Shown one piece after another: positions 7,504 through 15,260 of a DNA stretch of 64,000 nt. How positions within the stretch are numbered: position 1 is the first letter of the stretch; every line of letters begins with the position of its first letter. Source of the DNA: Geobacter sp. (GTDB lineage Bacteria > Desulfobacterota > Desulfuromonadia > Geobacterales > Pseudopelobacteraceae); NCBI GenBank assembly GCA_003574895.1, contig PJFB01000002.1:372001-436000 (forward strand). Reading direction: 5' to 3'. The position numbers and the translations under genes were made by a program. Below the pieces are notes generated by a model that saw nothing but the letters and a program-made list of their open reading frames with translations, did not search any database and was not told where the DNA came from.

Positions 7504-8496
7504 ATGCCGAACCCCAAGCATGTCAGTTACCTGCTTTCAGCACTGGCCGTGCTGCTCGTGCTGCGGTTTCACCTGCTGCCCGCGGCCTTTGCAGGATTGG
7601 CAGTACATGTTCTGACCGTCAAATTTGCCCGTAAACTCCCCACCCGTTGGTGGGGCGGACTTGCCCACAAGCTTGCCCTGGCCGGGATAGTGGTCTGCGT
7701 CATGCTGGGAGTCTTCGGGCTTGGCCTCGGACTATGGTCCTTTGTGCGAGGCCATCACGGCATGGCGGCACTGCTTGCGGCCGTGGCCGAAACCCTGGAC
7801 AACCTGAAACGAAACCTGCCGGCCGATATTGCCGCCATTTTGCCGGATACCGCCGACGAGTTGCGCGAACAGGTCGCTGCCATGTTGCGCGAACACGGCC
7901 AGAAGATCTCGGCGGTGGGGATGGCCGGGTTCAAGACCTTTGCCCATGTGGTCCTTGGCATGGTGATCGGGGGCATGACCGCCCTGCACCATTTCAAGGG
8001 GGGCGAAAACTGGCCGCCCCTGGCTGCCGAACTGCATGGCCGGTCGCGCCTGCTCGCCGATGCCTTCGACAAGGTTGTCTTTGCCCAGGTGAAGATCTCA
8101 GCGCTGAACACCGTGCTGACCTTTATTTATCTGGCCGTCATCCTACCTTTGTTCGGCGTTCAACTGCCAATGGTGGCGGTCCTGATCCCGCTGACGTTCG
8201 TGGCCGGCATGCTGCCAGTGGTCGGCAACCTGATCTCCAATGCCGCCATAGTTCTGATCAGCCTCGGTCTGTCAACGGGAGTGGGTATTGCTTCGCTCGG
8301 CTTTCTGGTAGCGATTCACAAGCTGGAATACTTCACCAACGCCCGCATCGTCGGCAAGGAAGTAAATGCCAGCGCCTGGGAATTGCTCTGCGCCATGCTG
8401 ACCCTGGAAGCGCTCTTCGGAATTGCCGGACTGGTTGCCGCACCAGTGGTGTACGCCTGGCTGAAATCGGAGCTCAAGGCGCAGACACTGGTCTAA
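7504..8496 (+). CDS. AI-2E family transporter-like inner-membrane protein
   Basis: A 330-residue polytopic membrane protein of the AI-2E/PerM family, whose members have been linked to export of small molecules or sodium-proton exchange. There are hydrophobic helices at the N-terminus (SYLLSALAVLLVLRFHLLP and a second after WWGGLAHK), then a soluble central stretch (about 90-150). The family's C-terminal helical block follows, with PMVAVLIPLTFVAGMLPVVGNLISN and VAIHKLEYFTNARIVGKEVN. The ATG at 7504 follows GAAGGAG. The family assignment is good; the transported substrate is unknown. Confidence 0.8.
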   Translation: MPNPKHVSYLLSALAVLLVLRFHLLPAAFAGLAVHVLTVKFARKLPTRWWGGLAHKLALAGIVVCVMLGVFGLGLGLWSFVRGHHGMAALLAAVAETLDNLKRNLPADIAAILPDTADELREQVAAMLREHGQKISAVGMAGFKTFAHVVLGMVIGGMTALHHFKGGENWPPLAAELHGRSRLLADAFDKVVFAQVKISALNTVLTFIYLAVILPLFGVQLPMVAVLIPLTFVAGMLPVVGNLISNAAIVLISLGLSTGVGIASLGFLVAIHKLEYFTNARIVGKEVNASAWELLCAMLTLEALFGIAGLVAAPVVYAWLKSELKAQTLV

Positions 8497-8535
8497 AACC
8501 GGACTACGTCGATGTTGTTCGAATAAGATCACAAC

Positions 8536-8640
8536 AGGCGCCCGGATTTAGGCTGGATTTGGTTGAACTGATTGAGCAAAACCGCAGACGTAGCAGGGCT
8601 ACGTTGAGGATTTTGCGATTGAAGTTCGGCCAAAGACGGC
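8536..8640. repeat. Long imperfect palindromic intergenic element (TACGTTGAGGA family)
   Basis: The two arms share AGGC, TTTGG, GAACT, GCAAAA and ACGTAG in order and read back towards each other around the short loop CAGGG. The innermost stem is ACGTAG (8588-8593) with CTACGT (8599-8604). It fills the gap before the deformylase gene. It shares the core TACGTTGAGGA and overall design with the two elements at 11926 and 12091, though its arms differ. Confidence 0.65.
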
Positions 8641-8668
8641 CTGAAGACAGGATGCCTGGAGGAGAGCC

Positions 8669-9202
8669 ATGCCGATTCTTCGCCAAATCGCCCAACTGGG
8701 CCAGCCGGTCCTGCGCCAGGAAACCCACCGTATTGACGATCCCCTGGCGCCGGTTATCCAGTCCGTCATCGAAGACATGCTGGTAACCGTGGCCGAAGCC
8801 AATGGGGTCGGAATTGCCGCTCCGCAAGTCTTTGAACCGCTCCGCCTTTTCATCATCACCTCCCGCCCCAATCCTCGTTATCCCCAGGCCCCGCTGCTGG
8901 AGCCGACCGCCATGCTGAATCCGGAACTGCTCTGGTCATCGGACGAGACCGAGAAAGGGTGGGAAGGTTGTTTGAGCGTTCCCTGCATCCGGGGGCCGGT
9001 GCGACGCAGTATCCGCATTGGGGTGCGCTACACCACCCGCGCTGGCGAGATACGCGAGGAGGAACTATCCGGATTTATCGCCCGGGTCTTCCAGCACGAG
9101 TATGACCATATCAGCGGCTTGGTCTTCCTGGACAGGGTGGAAAGCACGCGCGAACTGATCAGCGAGCGGGAATATATGAGGATGGTCGCGCCGCAGGGTT
9201 GA
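8669..9202 (+). CDS. def: Peptide deformylase
   Basis: Removes the formyl group from the N-terminal methionine of new proteins; a metal-dependent cytoplasmic hydrolase. All three catalytic motifs are seen in the 177-residue protein: GVGIAAPQV (motif 1), EGCLSVP with the metal-binding cysteine (motif 2), and QHEYDH, the HExxH-type metal and catalytic site (motif 3). The length is normal. The ATG at 8669 follows GGAGAG. In many bacteria def is beside fmt; here it stands alone behind a palindromic repeat, so it may be a second deformylase. Confidence 0.93.
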   Translation: MPILRQIAQLGQPVLRQETHRIDDPLAPVIQSVIEDMLVTVAEANGVGIAAPQVFEPLRLFIITSRPNPRYPQAPLLEPTAMLNPELLWSSDETEKGWEGCLSVPCIRGPVRRSIRIGVRYTTRAGEIREEELSGFIARVFQHEYDHISGLVFLDRVESTRELISEREYMRMVAPQG

Positions 9203-9340
9203 CCCCATTTCTTCTACGAATCCCCACCCGCCATGCTCCCTTGACTGGATCAAAAAGTCTGTTTCAATAGAAAAGACTTCTCTCCCGTAGTTCTATTCGG
9301 GACGGATAGAGATTATCCATTGAACAAAGGAGGATTTGGG

Positions 9341-9808
9341 ATGAAAGGAAACGAAAAGGTCATCGAGCACCTCAATCTGCGCTTGGCAGAGGAGTTGACC
9401 GCCATCAACCAGTACATGGTGCATTCGGAGATGTGTGACAATTGGGGATATGAACGCCTGCACAAGATGATCGAGAAACGGGCCATCGACGAGATGAAGC
9501 ATGCCGAGAAACTGATCGCCCGGATCCTCTTCTTGGATGGCCGACCCATAGTGAGCAATCTCAACAAGCTCCATATCGGCGAAGAGGTGCCCAAGATGCA
9601 CGCCAACGACTGGAGCGCGGAGGAGGGCGCCATCAAGGGGTACAACGAGAGCATCAGGCTGGCGGTCGAGGTCGGGGACAACGGCACGCGCGAACTGCTG
9701 GAAGCGATCCTCAAGGATGAGGAAGATCATATCGATGAGCTTGAGGCCCAACTGGACCAGATCAAGCAGATGGGACCCCAGAATTACTTGGTGGAACAGA
9801 TCCACTGA
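9341..9808 (+). CDS. bfr: Bacterioferritin
   Basis: A ferritin-like four-helix bundle that oxidises and stores iron in a 24-subunit shell and binds haem between subunit pairs. The 155-residue product shows the di-iron ligands in order: E in RLAEELTAINQY, ExxH in DEMKHAEKL, a glutamate in YNESIRLAVEVG, and ExxH in DEEDHIDELE. A methionine equivalent to the haem ligand lies in QYMVHSEMC. The frame opens at TTG 9320, but AAAGGAGG (9326-9333) and the conserved start MKGNEKVIEHLN favour the ATG at 9341. It is a single-gene transcript ending in its own terminator. Confidence 0.93.
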   Translation: MKGNEKVIEHLNLRLAEELTAINQYMVHSEMCDNWGYERLHKMIEKRAIDEMKHAEKLIARILFLDGRPIVSNLNKLHIGEEVPKMHANDWSAEEGAIKGYNESIRLAVEVGDNGTRELLEAILKDEEDHIDELEAQLDQIKQMGPQNYLVEQIH

Positions 9809-9831
9809 GAAAAAGCGCGTAGAGTGATCGG

Positions 9832-9864
9832 AGCCCTCTTTCCTTGACGGAGAGGGGGCTTTCT
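9832..9864 (+). terminator. Rho-independent terminator of bfr
   Basis: AGCCCTCTTTCC (9832-9843) pairs with GGAGAGGGGGCT (9849-9860) around TTGAC and is followed by TTCT. It also touches the stop codon of the convergent PGPGW gene. Confidence 0.7.
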
Positions 9865-10096
9865 AATGCTTATTATTGTTTTTACGATTGTTAACCGAGT
9901 GCTGTATCCGCTCACGCACCGCGTGCAGAAGTTTCCGGGCCCATACGAACTCCGTGGCAAGCAGGCCCAATGCAGCCGGAATCACAATTATGGCCGGTCC
10001 GGGCAAAACTATCATGGCAACACCCATGGCAAGGACCGTAATGCCTATGACCGCCACGATCACCCGCCGCAGTTTTTTGAGCGTCCAATCATACAT
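9863..10096 (-). CDS. PGPGW-type small membrane protein, copy 1
   Basis: A 77-residue inner-membrane protein of unknown function, of the family named for a transmembrane PGPGW-like motif. Residues 10-32 and about 33-48 form two hydrophobic segments with the core MIVLPGPAIIVIPAALGLLATEFVWARK; the tail is basic and asparagine-rich. It is about 80% identical to the copy at 29010-29243. It is convergent with bfr. No role can be assigned from context. Confidence 0.75.
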   Translation of the reverse strand: MYDWTLKKLRRVIVAVIGITVLAMGVAMIVLPGPAIIVIPAALGLLATEFVWARKLLHAVRERIQHSVNNRKNNNKH

Positions 10097-10355
10097 GGGA
10101 TCCTACCCGTAGTTTCAGGTTTCCGCTGCGTATTATGAATATATAATACACAACAATGCCGTGAACTTGCTCGAATAATCTCACTCCACTTACCAAGCAT
10201 ATTGCAGTTAAAAGTCCCGCGACCACCTCGCATTCTTTGTGGGCCATACCGCAGACAATTTGGTTGACACGTTAAGTTAGTTTTAGTATTCCAACAGTGT
10301 TACTATTTTATAATTTGTGTCACTCGACACAACTTTGTCACAGGGAGGGCGGAAC

Positions 10356-11759
10356 ATGCATATGGCAGCCACATTTTTGCTGACTGCGCTGATTATGGCG
10401 CTGTCTGGTTTTACGAGCCCCACGTTTGCGATGGATGGCGAGCTTGCGATCCCCGAGAAGGTGGAAGTGGGTCACAAGGCTTGCCAGGAGCTCATGCGTC
10501 TGGGCAAGAAATATCAAGTCGAGGGTTTATTCACCAAGGAATTTGAAGCGGGCCAATGTCAGATCAATCGTCTCGACATGGCCTTGGCAGTGCAGATGCT
10601 TACGGAAAAGATGGCCGAAAAAGCGGCAAGTGAAGGAGTTGGCGCGGTTGACCGAAAGGACCTGGCAATTCTGAGCGACATCAAGGAGGAGCTAAGGGGT
10701 GAAATGCTTTTGGCCCAGTCCCGGGCATTCCAGTGGCGTTACAGCGCATTGGGCACCAATTTCCACGCCCTTACCAAGAATATCACCCTGGGGGGTGGCA
10801 TGGTCGGCATCATCCAGGGCTCCTTCGGCAACAAACCAAAAGACCACTCCGAGGTGGTCGGCAGGGGGGACCTGGTCTTCAACTTCAGGGTTGGAGAAAA
10901 CACCATTGCCGTAATTGACGTGGAAGCAACCGGCGGAGACGGCATCGACGCAAAAATCCCGAGTTTTTCACTCCTCAACGGCGTAGCCGGCAGCACCGGC
11001 GACAGGGTTCGCTTCCGGGAAGCCTGGGTAGAGCATACCGCCTTTGATGACAGACTGATCATGACCATTGGCAAGATAGATTTGACCAACTATTTCGATG
11101 CCAACAGCATTGCAAACGACGAAAACAGCCAATTTCTTGCCGGTGCTTTTGTTAACTCCGCTGTTCTTGGCGCGCCCGGCATGGGCCCCGGCGTGAGGAT
11201 CCATGGCAAACTTGCCGACTCACTGACACTCGGCTTTGGCTATGGCAGTGGCGATACTGACAGTGCCGATATCTTTGATCATGGCTTCGGAGTTGCGGAA
11301 CTCGATTACCGGTTGAAACTGGCTGAACTGGAAGGGAATTACCGGATCTACGGCAGCCTGGATGGCGCCGCTCCCGATGGGACCAGAAAACTATCCTCGA
11401 AAAACGCCTTTGGTTGCGGCCTCAGCATGGACCAGCAGATCTCGGAAAAGCTGACCCTGTTCGGGAGGTATGGCTGGCATGACGAAAATGCGTTCTCCAC
11501 GAAATCGGCCTGGAGCGCCGGATTCCAGTACCTTGGCCCCATTCCGCAACGCAGGGATGACTTTGTCAGTTTCGGGTATGGACAGGTGTTGGCCAATAAC
11601 GCAACCGCCCAGGAAAAACTGCTGGAGTTCTACTACAATGCGAAAATCAGTGACCAGATCGCTATGTCGCCCCATTTTCAATACCTGATCAATCCCTTGG
11701 GCGACAAAGAGGCACATAATGTCCTGGTGATCGGCTTGAGATCGCAAATAGTCTTTTAG
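10356..11759 (+). CDS. OprB-like carbohydrate-selective porin family protein
   Basis: A 467-residue outer-membrane protein. The signal peptide is MHMAATFLLTALIMALSGFTSPTFA. A helical periplasmic part (about 30-115) follows, and then a beta-barrel with repeated strands such as RGDLVFNFRVGENTIAVIDVE and VRFREAWVEHTAF, and GKIDLTNYFDANSIAND, typical of OprB-type porins. It ends in IGLRSQIVF with C-terminal phenylalanine. A GTG at 10317 is in frame, but GGGAGGG (10343-10349) points to the ATG at 10356. A TATAAT (10309-10314) and a TTGACA (10264-10269) lie upstream but are not ideally spaced with each other. The substrate is unknown. Confidence 0.78.
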   Translation: MHMAATFLLTALIMALSGFTSPTFAMDGELAIPEKVEVGHKACQELMRLGKKYQVEGLFTKEFEAGQCQINRLDMALAVQMLTEKMAEKAASEGVGAVDRKDLAILSDIKEELRGEMLLAQSRAFQWRYSALGTNFHALTKNITLGGGMVGIIQGSFGNKPKDHSEVVGRGDLVFNFRVGENTIAVIDVEATGGDGIDAKIPSFSLLNGVAGSTGDRVRFREAWVEHTAFDDRLIMTIGKIDLTNYFDANSIANDENSQFLAGAFVNSAVLGAPGMGPGVRIHGKLADSLTLGFGYGSGDTDSADIFDHGFGVAELDYRLKLAELEGNYRIYGSLDGAAPDGTRKLSSKNAFGCGLSMDQQISEKLTLFGRYGWHDENAFSTKSAWSAGFQYLGPIPQRRDDFVSFGYGQVLANNATAQEKLLEFYYNAKISDQIAMSPHFQYLINPLGDKEAHNVLVIGLRSQIVF

Positions 11760-11790
11760 CCTGAACAGGGTCTCGTGCAAAGATTTACTT

Positions 11791-11822
11791 TTGACAAATA
11801 CCTTGATACAAGATATTGTATC
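11791..11822 (+). promoter_or_regulatory. Promoter with overlapping palindromic operator for the btu operon
   Basis: TTGACA (11791-11796), a 17-base spacer and TATTGT (11814-11819) form a sigma-70-type promoter. The perfect palindrome GATACAA-GATA-TTGTATC (11805-11822) covers the -10 element, as expected for a dimeric repressor site. Transcription would begin about 50 bases before the first riboswitch. The regulator is unknown. Confidence 0.5.
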
Positions 11823-11925
11823 GCGGCACTAGTTTTGCCCAACATATTGTAACCATCTGCACAAAACTGAATATCGGATCAAGGTGCCCGCAAGGGCTTG
11901 ATAGGGAAGAGGGGTGCACCCCCGA

Positions 11926-12035
11926 TTTCAGATCAAGGATGATATCAAGACGGCGAGGATTGAGGCGACGACGCGTACACGCAGTACGTTGAGGAGCCGA
12001 AGACGAGCCAACGAAGATAGCGCCTTGATATGGAA
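11926..12035. repeat. Palindromic repeat copy R1 inside riboswitch 1
   Basis: It begins TTTCAGATCAAGG and ends CTTGATATGGAA, whose ends pair with each other. The centre is GCGTAC-ACGCA-GTACGT followed by TGAGGAGCCGA. It closely matches R2 (12091-12204), with shared GGATGATATCAAG, GAGGCGACG, GTACGTTGAGGAGCCGA and GATAGCGC. It is inserted in the P5-loop segment of the aptamer. Confidence 0.8.
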
Positions 12036-12090
12036 TTGGGTCGATTCCCCCGCGGACCCGCCGCTGTAAGCGATGACAAAGGGCATCCGG

Positions 12091-12204
12091 TTTCAGATTC
12101 GGGATGATATCAAGGAAGCGAGGAGGAGGCGACGCAGGCGTACGAAGTGTGTACGTTGAGGAGCCGACGACGAAGCTGACGACGATAGCGCTCGAATGTG
12201 GAAC
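12091..12204. repeat. Palindromic repeat copy R2 inside riboswitch 1
   Basis: It begins TTTCAGATTCGGG and ends CTCGAATGTGGAA. Together with flanking TCCGG and CCGGA it forms a 16-bp terminal stem with two mismatches. The centre is GCGTAC-GAAGTGT-GTACGTTGAGGA. It has the same family and orientation as R1, and is inserted between the CTGTAAGCG box and the GTCACTGG box of the riboswitch. Confidence 0.8.
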
Positions 12205-12343
12205 CGGAAACGTCACTGGTCGAAAGACCGGGAAGGCGCCCGGAGGATGATTCGCGAGCCAGAAGACCTGCCCTGATCCTTACCACATGCCTCCCCGAGG
12301 ATAGGGAGAGTGGAACAACGCGTTATCAGGCTTTGAATACGAA

Positions 12344-12381
12344 AAGTCCGCATACTGCTTCGGCATATGCGGACTTTTTTT
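12344..12381 (+). terminator. Intrinsic terminator between the two riboswitches
   Basis: AAGTCCGCATA (12344-12354) pairs with TATGCGGACTT (12366-12376). The stem is capped by TGC-TTCG-GCA and followed by a run of seven T. There is no gene between riboswitch 1 and this terminator, so it must act as the expression platform of riboswitch 1. Confidence 0.9.
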
Positions 12382-12396
12382 ATTCTCGGTCACCAT

Positions 12397-12548
12397 CGAA
12401 TGGAAACGAGGAAGAGGGGTGCAAATCCCCCGCTGCCCCGCAGCCGTAAAGGGAACGAACGCCCGTCGCCGCAAGGCGAAAAGCCACTGGGATAATCCTG
12501 GGAAGGTGGGCTAGTAGGCGGCCCTGAGCCGGAAGACCGCTCCATTCG
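12397..12548 (+). promoter_or_regulatory. Cobalamin riboswitch 2 (compact, class-II-like), next to the btuB ribosome site
   Basis: P1 is a perfect eight-base stem CGAATGGA (12397-12404) with TCCATTCG (12541-12548). Inside are GAGGGGTGCAAATCCCC, GCTGCCCCGCAGCCGTAA, GCCACTGGG, CTGGGAAGG and GAGCCGGAAGACC, the B12-box order. The P2 arm and AATAGGGAA are missing (ACGAGGAA instead), as in short variants. P1 ends nine bases before the GGGAGG ribosome site of btuB, so translation control is likely. Confidence 0.85.
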
Positions 12549-12569
12549 CAACTTCGAGGGAGGAATGTC

Positions 12570-14387
12570 ATGAAGAGAATTATTGTATGCCTGCTGTTGC
12601 TGTCAACCCCGTCCTTTGCCGAACCAGTCGCCACTGTCCTGCCGGAGATCGTTGCCACCGCTTCCCGCTGGGAGGAGCCGTCGGAGCGGGTTCCGCAAGA
12701 GTTGACCATCATCGGCCGTGCCGAGATCGAGCAAAAGGGGGTGCCCTTTGTGGCCGACCTCCTGAGGTTGCAGCCGGATCTGCAGGTAATTCAAAACGGC
12801 GGGCCAGGGGCCCAAGCGACCCTGCGCATGCGCGGTAGCGGCAGCAATCAGGTGTTGGTAATGGTGGACGGCATCAAACTAAACAGCCCCTCCACCGGTT
12901 CGGCGGACCTATCCGCTTTGCTGACCTCCGATGTTGAACGGATCGAGATCATCAAGGGGCCGCAAAGCACCCTTTACGGCTCCGAGGCCATGGCCGGCGT
13001 GGTCAACATCATCACCAGAAAGGGTTCCGGCGCGCTAAAGGCCGACCTCAGCGCCGAGGGAGGCTCCTTTGCCACCGTGAAGACAACTGGCTCTGTTTCC
13101 GGCGGGACCGACCGCATGAATTACCGCCTGTCGGCAACCTGGTTCGATACGGACGGCATCCCCACGGCCAAGAACGGCTCGCAGCCGAACGGCTATACCA
13201 ATAAGTCGCTATCGGCTCGGCTCGGGGTAAATCCGACCGACAATTCGTCTGTCGAGCTCAACCTGCGCTACGGAACCGACAGGTCGCAACTCGACAACTT
13301 CGTCTTCGGAGTCGGGCCGGTGGACACCCCGAACTATGTGCAGAAACGGGAAAACTATCTCGTGGCAGCCACGGCAAAAATCTTCCCTTGGGAGAATTAC
13401 GAGCAGAGCCTGACTCTTTCCTGGTTGAGGGACGACCTGGATTCCACCGACCCTGTCACGGCCTACAACAATTACCGAATCAAATCGACAACCCAACTCC
13501 TGGACTGGCAACACACCCTCGATCTGCACCCATTGACGATCACGGGCGGTTTTGCCTATCGCTACGAGGCAGCCGAAAATGTCGGGTCATTCGATCGGTC
13601 CACAGACAACAAGGCCGGCTACTTCAACGCCAAACTCGGCCTGCTCGACGACACCCTGGTTCTCAGCGCCGGGCTGCGTTACGACGACCATTCTACCTTC
13701 GGAGACGCCGTTACCTACCGGACCGGAGTACTTTATTCCCTCAAACCGCTGGAGATGAGATTCAAGGCCAACCTCGGCACCGGATTCCGGGCGCCGTCCC
13801 TGAACGAGCTTTACTACCCGTTTTACGGCACCCCGGGCCTGAAGCCGGAAAAGAGCATCGGCTATGATTTGGGAGTGGAAAAAGACCTCTTCGACCGGAA
13901 ACTGGTTTTAGGCGCCACCTGGTTCCAACAAAACTACAAAAACCTTATCCAGACGAATTTCAATACCTATACCGCTGACAATATCGGCAATGCCCGGACC
14001 CAAGGGGTGGAGGCCAAGGTCACGGCCAAACCGGCCGAAAACCTGAAACTGAATGCCGCCTATACCTACCTTGACGCGATCAACAAGGACAACGGGGCGT
14101 TTCTCCCGCTCCGGGCCAGAAACAAGGTTACATCGTCCATAGAATACGCCTGGGCAAAACTGACGGCCATTGCTGAATATTTATATGTTTCCAAGCGGTT
14201 CGATTCGGCCCTGCAACGCGATATGGGCGCCTATTCTCTCGTTAATCTCAGAGGTTCCTATGGGCTGCACAAAAATCTGGCACTCTTCGTAAGGATCGAC
14301 AACCTGCTCGACAAGTCCTACGAAGAGGCCGCCGGCTATGGCACCCCCGGACTCTCCGCCTTTGGCGGCATCAAGGCGGCGTTCTAG
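12570..14387 (+). CDS. btuB: TonB-dependent outer-membrane cobalamin receptor BtuB
   Basis: Takes up vitamin B12 across the outer membrane using energy from TonB. The 605-residue protein has a signal peptide (residues 1-17). Its plug domain is at about 25-135, with the TonB-box-like region near LPEIVATASRW, then LRMRGSGSNQVLVMVDGIKLN and the plug end IKGPQSTLYGSEAMAGVVNII. A 22-stranded barrel follows, ending FGGIKAAF with the terminal phenylalanine. The two riboswitches upstream and the B12 transporter genes downstream fix the substrate as a corrinoid. The ribosome site GGGAGG (12557-12562) lies just after riboswitch 2. It is the first gene of a five-gene operon. Confidence 0.95.
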   Translation: MKRIIVCLLLLSTPSFAEPVATVLPEIVATASRWEEPSERVPQELTIIGRAEIEQKGVPFVADLLRLQPDLQVIQNGGPGAQATLRMRGSGSNQVLVMVDGIKLNSPSTGSADLSALLTSDVERIEIIKGPQSTLYGSEAMAGVVNIITRKGSGALKADLSAEGGSFATVKTTGSVSGGTDRMNYRLSATWFDTDGIPTAKNGSQPNGYTNKSLSARLGVNPTDNSSVELNLRYGTDRSQLDNFVFGVGPVDTPNYVQKRENYLVAATAKIFPWENYEQSLTLSWLRDDLDSTDPVTAYNNYRIKSTTQLLDWQHTLDLHPLTITGGFAYRYEAAENVGSFDRSTDNKAGYFNAKLGLLDDTLVLSAGLRYDDHSTFGDAVTYRTGVLYSLKPLEMRFKANLGTGFRAPSLNELYYPFYGTPGLKPEKSIGYDLGVEKDLFDRKLVLGATWFQQNYKNLIQTNFNTYTADNIGNARTQGVEAKVTAKPAENLKLNAAYTYLDAINKDNGAFLPLRARNKVTSSIEYAWAKLTAIAEYLYVSKRFDSALQRDMGAYSLVNLRGSYGLHKNLALFVRIDNLLDKSYEEAAGYGTPGLSAFGGIKAAF

Positions 14388-15260
14388 ATGCTGCCGAAAC
14401 CGCACTCCATGACGTTCCTGCTGCTTTGCCTGTGCCTGTTCCCGGCATGGAACGGGACAGCGCTTTGCAGCCAGCCCCCCCCACCAAAGCGGATCGTCTC
14501 CCTGGCCCCGGCCATGACCGAGATGCTTTTTGCGCTGGGGCTTGGAAAGCGGATCGTGGGTGTGACCAGCGCCTGCGACCGTCCTGCCGAGGCCCGCGGC
14601 AAGGCAAAGATCGGCGGCATGGCAAACCCATCCATCGAGGCAATCGTTGCCCTGAAACCGGACCTGGTGGTCATGAACACCGACGGGAATCCCAAAGCCG
14701 TTGCCGAACGCCTGACCGGGCTCGGTATCAAGACCTTTATTTTCAGGGCCAGACGCCTGGGCGAACTTCCGGCCGGCATCCGGGAGATGGGCCTGGCACT
14801 TGGGGCGCAAACTGCTGCCGATCTGCTGGCGGCCGGGATCGAGACCGCGATGCAAGGATCGGGAGGCGTGCCCCCGGGGAAATCCTCACCAACAAGCGGC
14901 GACGGTTGCCGGAAAGCGCTCTTTGTCATCTGGCCGGCCCCGCTCATCGTGGCCGGCCCAGGCACGATTCTGGACGATGCCATGAGGCTCCACGGATTGT
15001 GTAATATCGCAGCCGACGCAAAGGTACCATATCCACGCTTCTCGCTGGAGGCGGTCATGGAGCGCCGGCCCGACTTGATCCTGATCGGCAAGGGACACGC
15101 TGACATGAAAAGAGTTTCCGGCAGGTTTCTGGAGAGCCTGAGCACGCTCGAAGCAGTGAAAAGGGGGCGGGTATGCTACATGGATGACGCCCTTTACCGC
15201 CCCGGGCCCAGGATTCCGGCCGGCATGGCGGAGCTCGACCGCTGCGGTAGGCTGCCATGA
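14388..15260 (+). CDS. btuF: Periplasmic cobalamin-binding protein BtuF
   Basis: The soluble receptor of the B12 ABC importer, taking cobalamin from BtuB to BtuCD. The 290-residue product has a signal peptide ending near residue 28. It then has the class-III binding-protein fold: PKRIVSLAPAMTEMLFALGLGKRIVGVT, followed by NPSIEAIVALKPDLVV and, in the second lobe, PLIVAGPGTILDDAMRLHG. Its ATG directly follows the btuB stop codon, indicating translational coupling. The gene could in principle serve another corrinoid or cobinamide; the riboswitch supports cobalamin in general. Confidence 0.9.
   Translation: MLPKPHSMTFLLLCLCLFPAWNGTALCSQPPPPKRIVSLAPAMTEMLFALGLGKRIVGVTSACDRPAEARGKAKIGGMANPSIEAIVALKPDLVVMNTDGNPKAVAERLTGLGIKTFIFRARRLGELPAGIREMGLALGAQTAADLLAAGIETAMQGSGGVPPGKSSPTSGDGCRKALFVIWPAPLIVAGPGTILDDAMRLHGLCNIAADAKVPYPRFSLEAVMERRPDLILIGKGHADMKRVSGRFLESLSTLEAVKRGRVCYMDDALYRPGPRIPAGMAELDRCGRLP

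Larger units (their letters stand above)
11876..12279 (+). promoter_or_regulatory. Cobalamin riboswitch 1, interrupted by two palindromic repeats
   Basis: The core pieces of a class-I (B12-box) cobalamin riboswitch occur in order. P1 is GGATCA (11876) pairing with TGATCC (12274). P2 with the ATAGGGAA motif is at 11882-11908, and GAGGGGTGCA at 11909-11918. GATTCCCCCGCGGACCCGCC and GCTGTAAGCG lie at 12043-12072, GTCACTGG and GGGAAGGCG at 12212-12238, and AGCCAGAAGACCTGCC at 12257-12272. Normal length is about 200 bases; this one spans 404. The extra length is two ~110-bp repeats, one between TGCA and GATTCCCC and one between CTGTAAGCG and GTCACTGG. It probably controls the terminator at 12344. 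Confidence 0.85.

Noticed and set aside
12198-12449. 83-aa frame across the btu leader
   Set aside because: It lies wholly in riboswitch and terminator sequence and shows no protein-like conservation.
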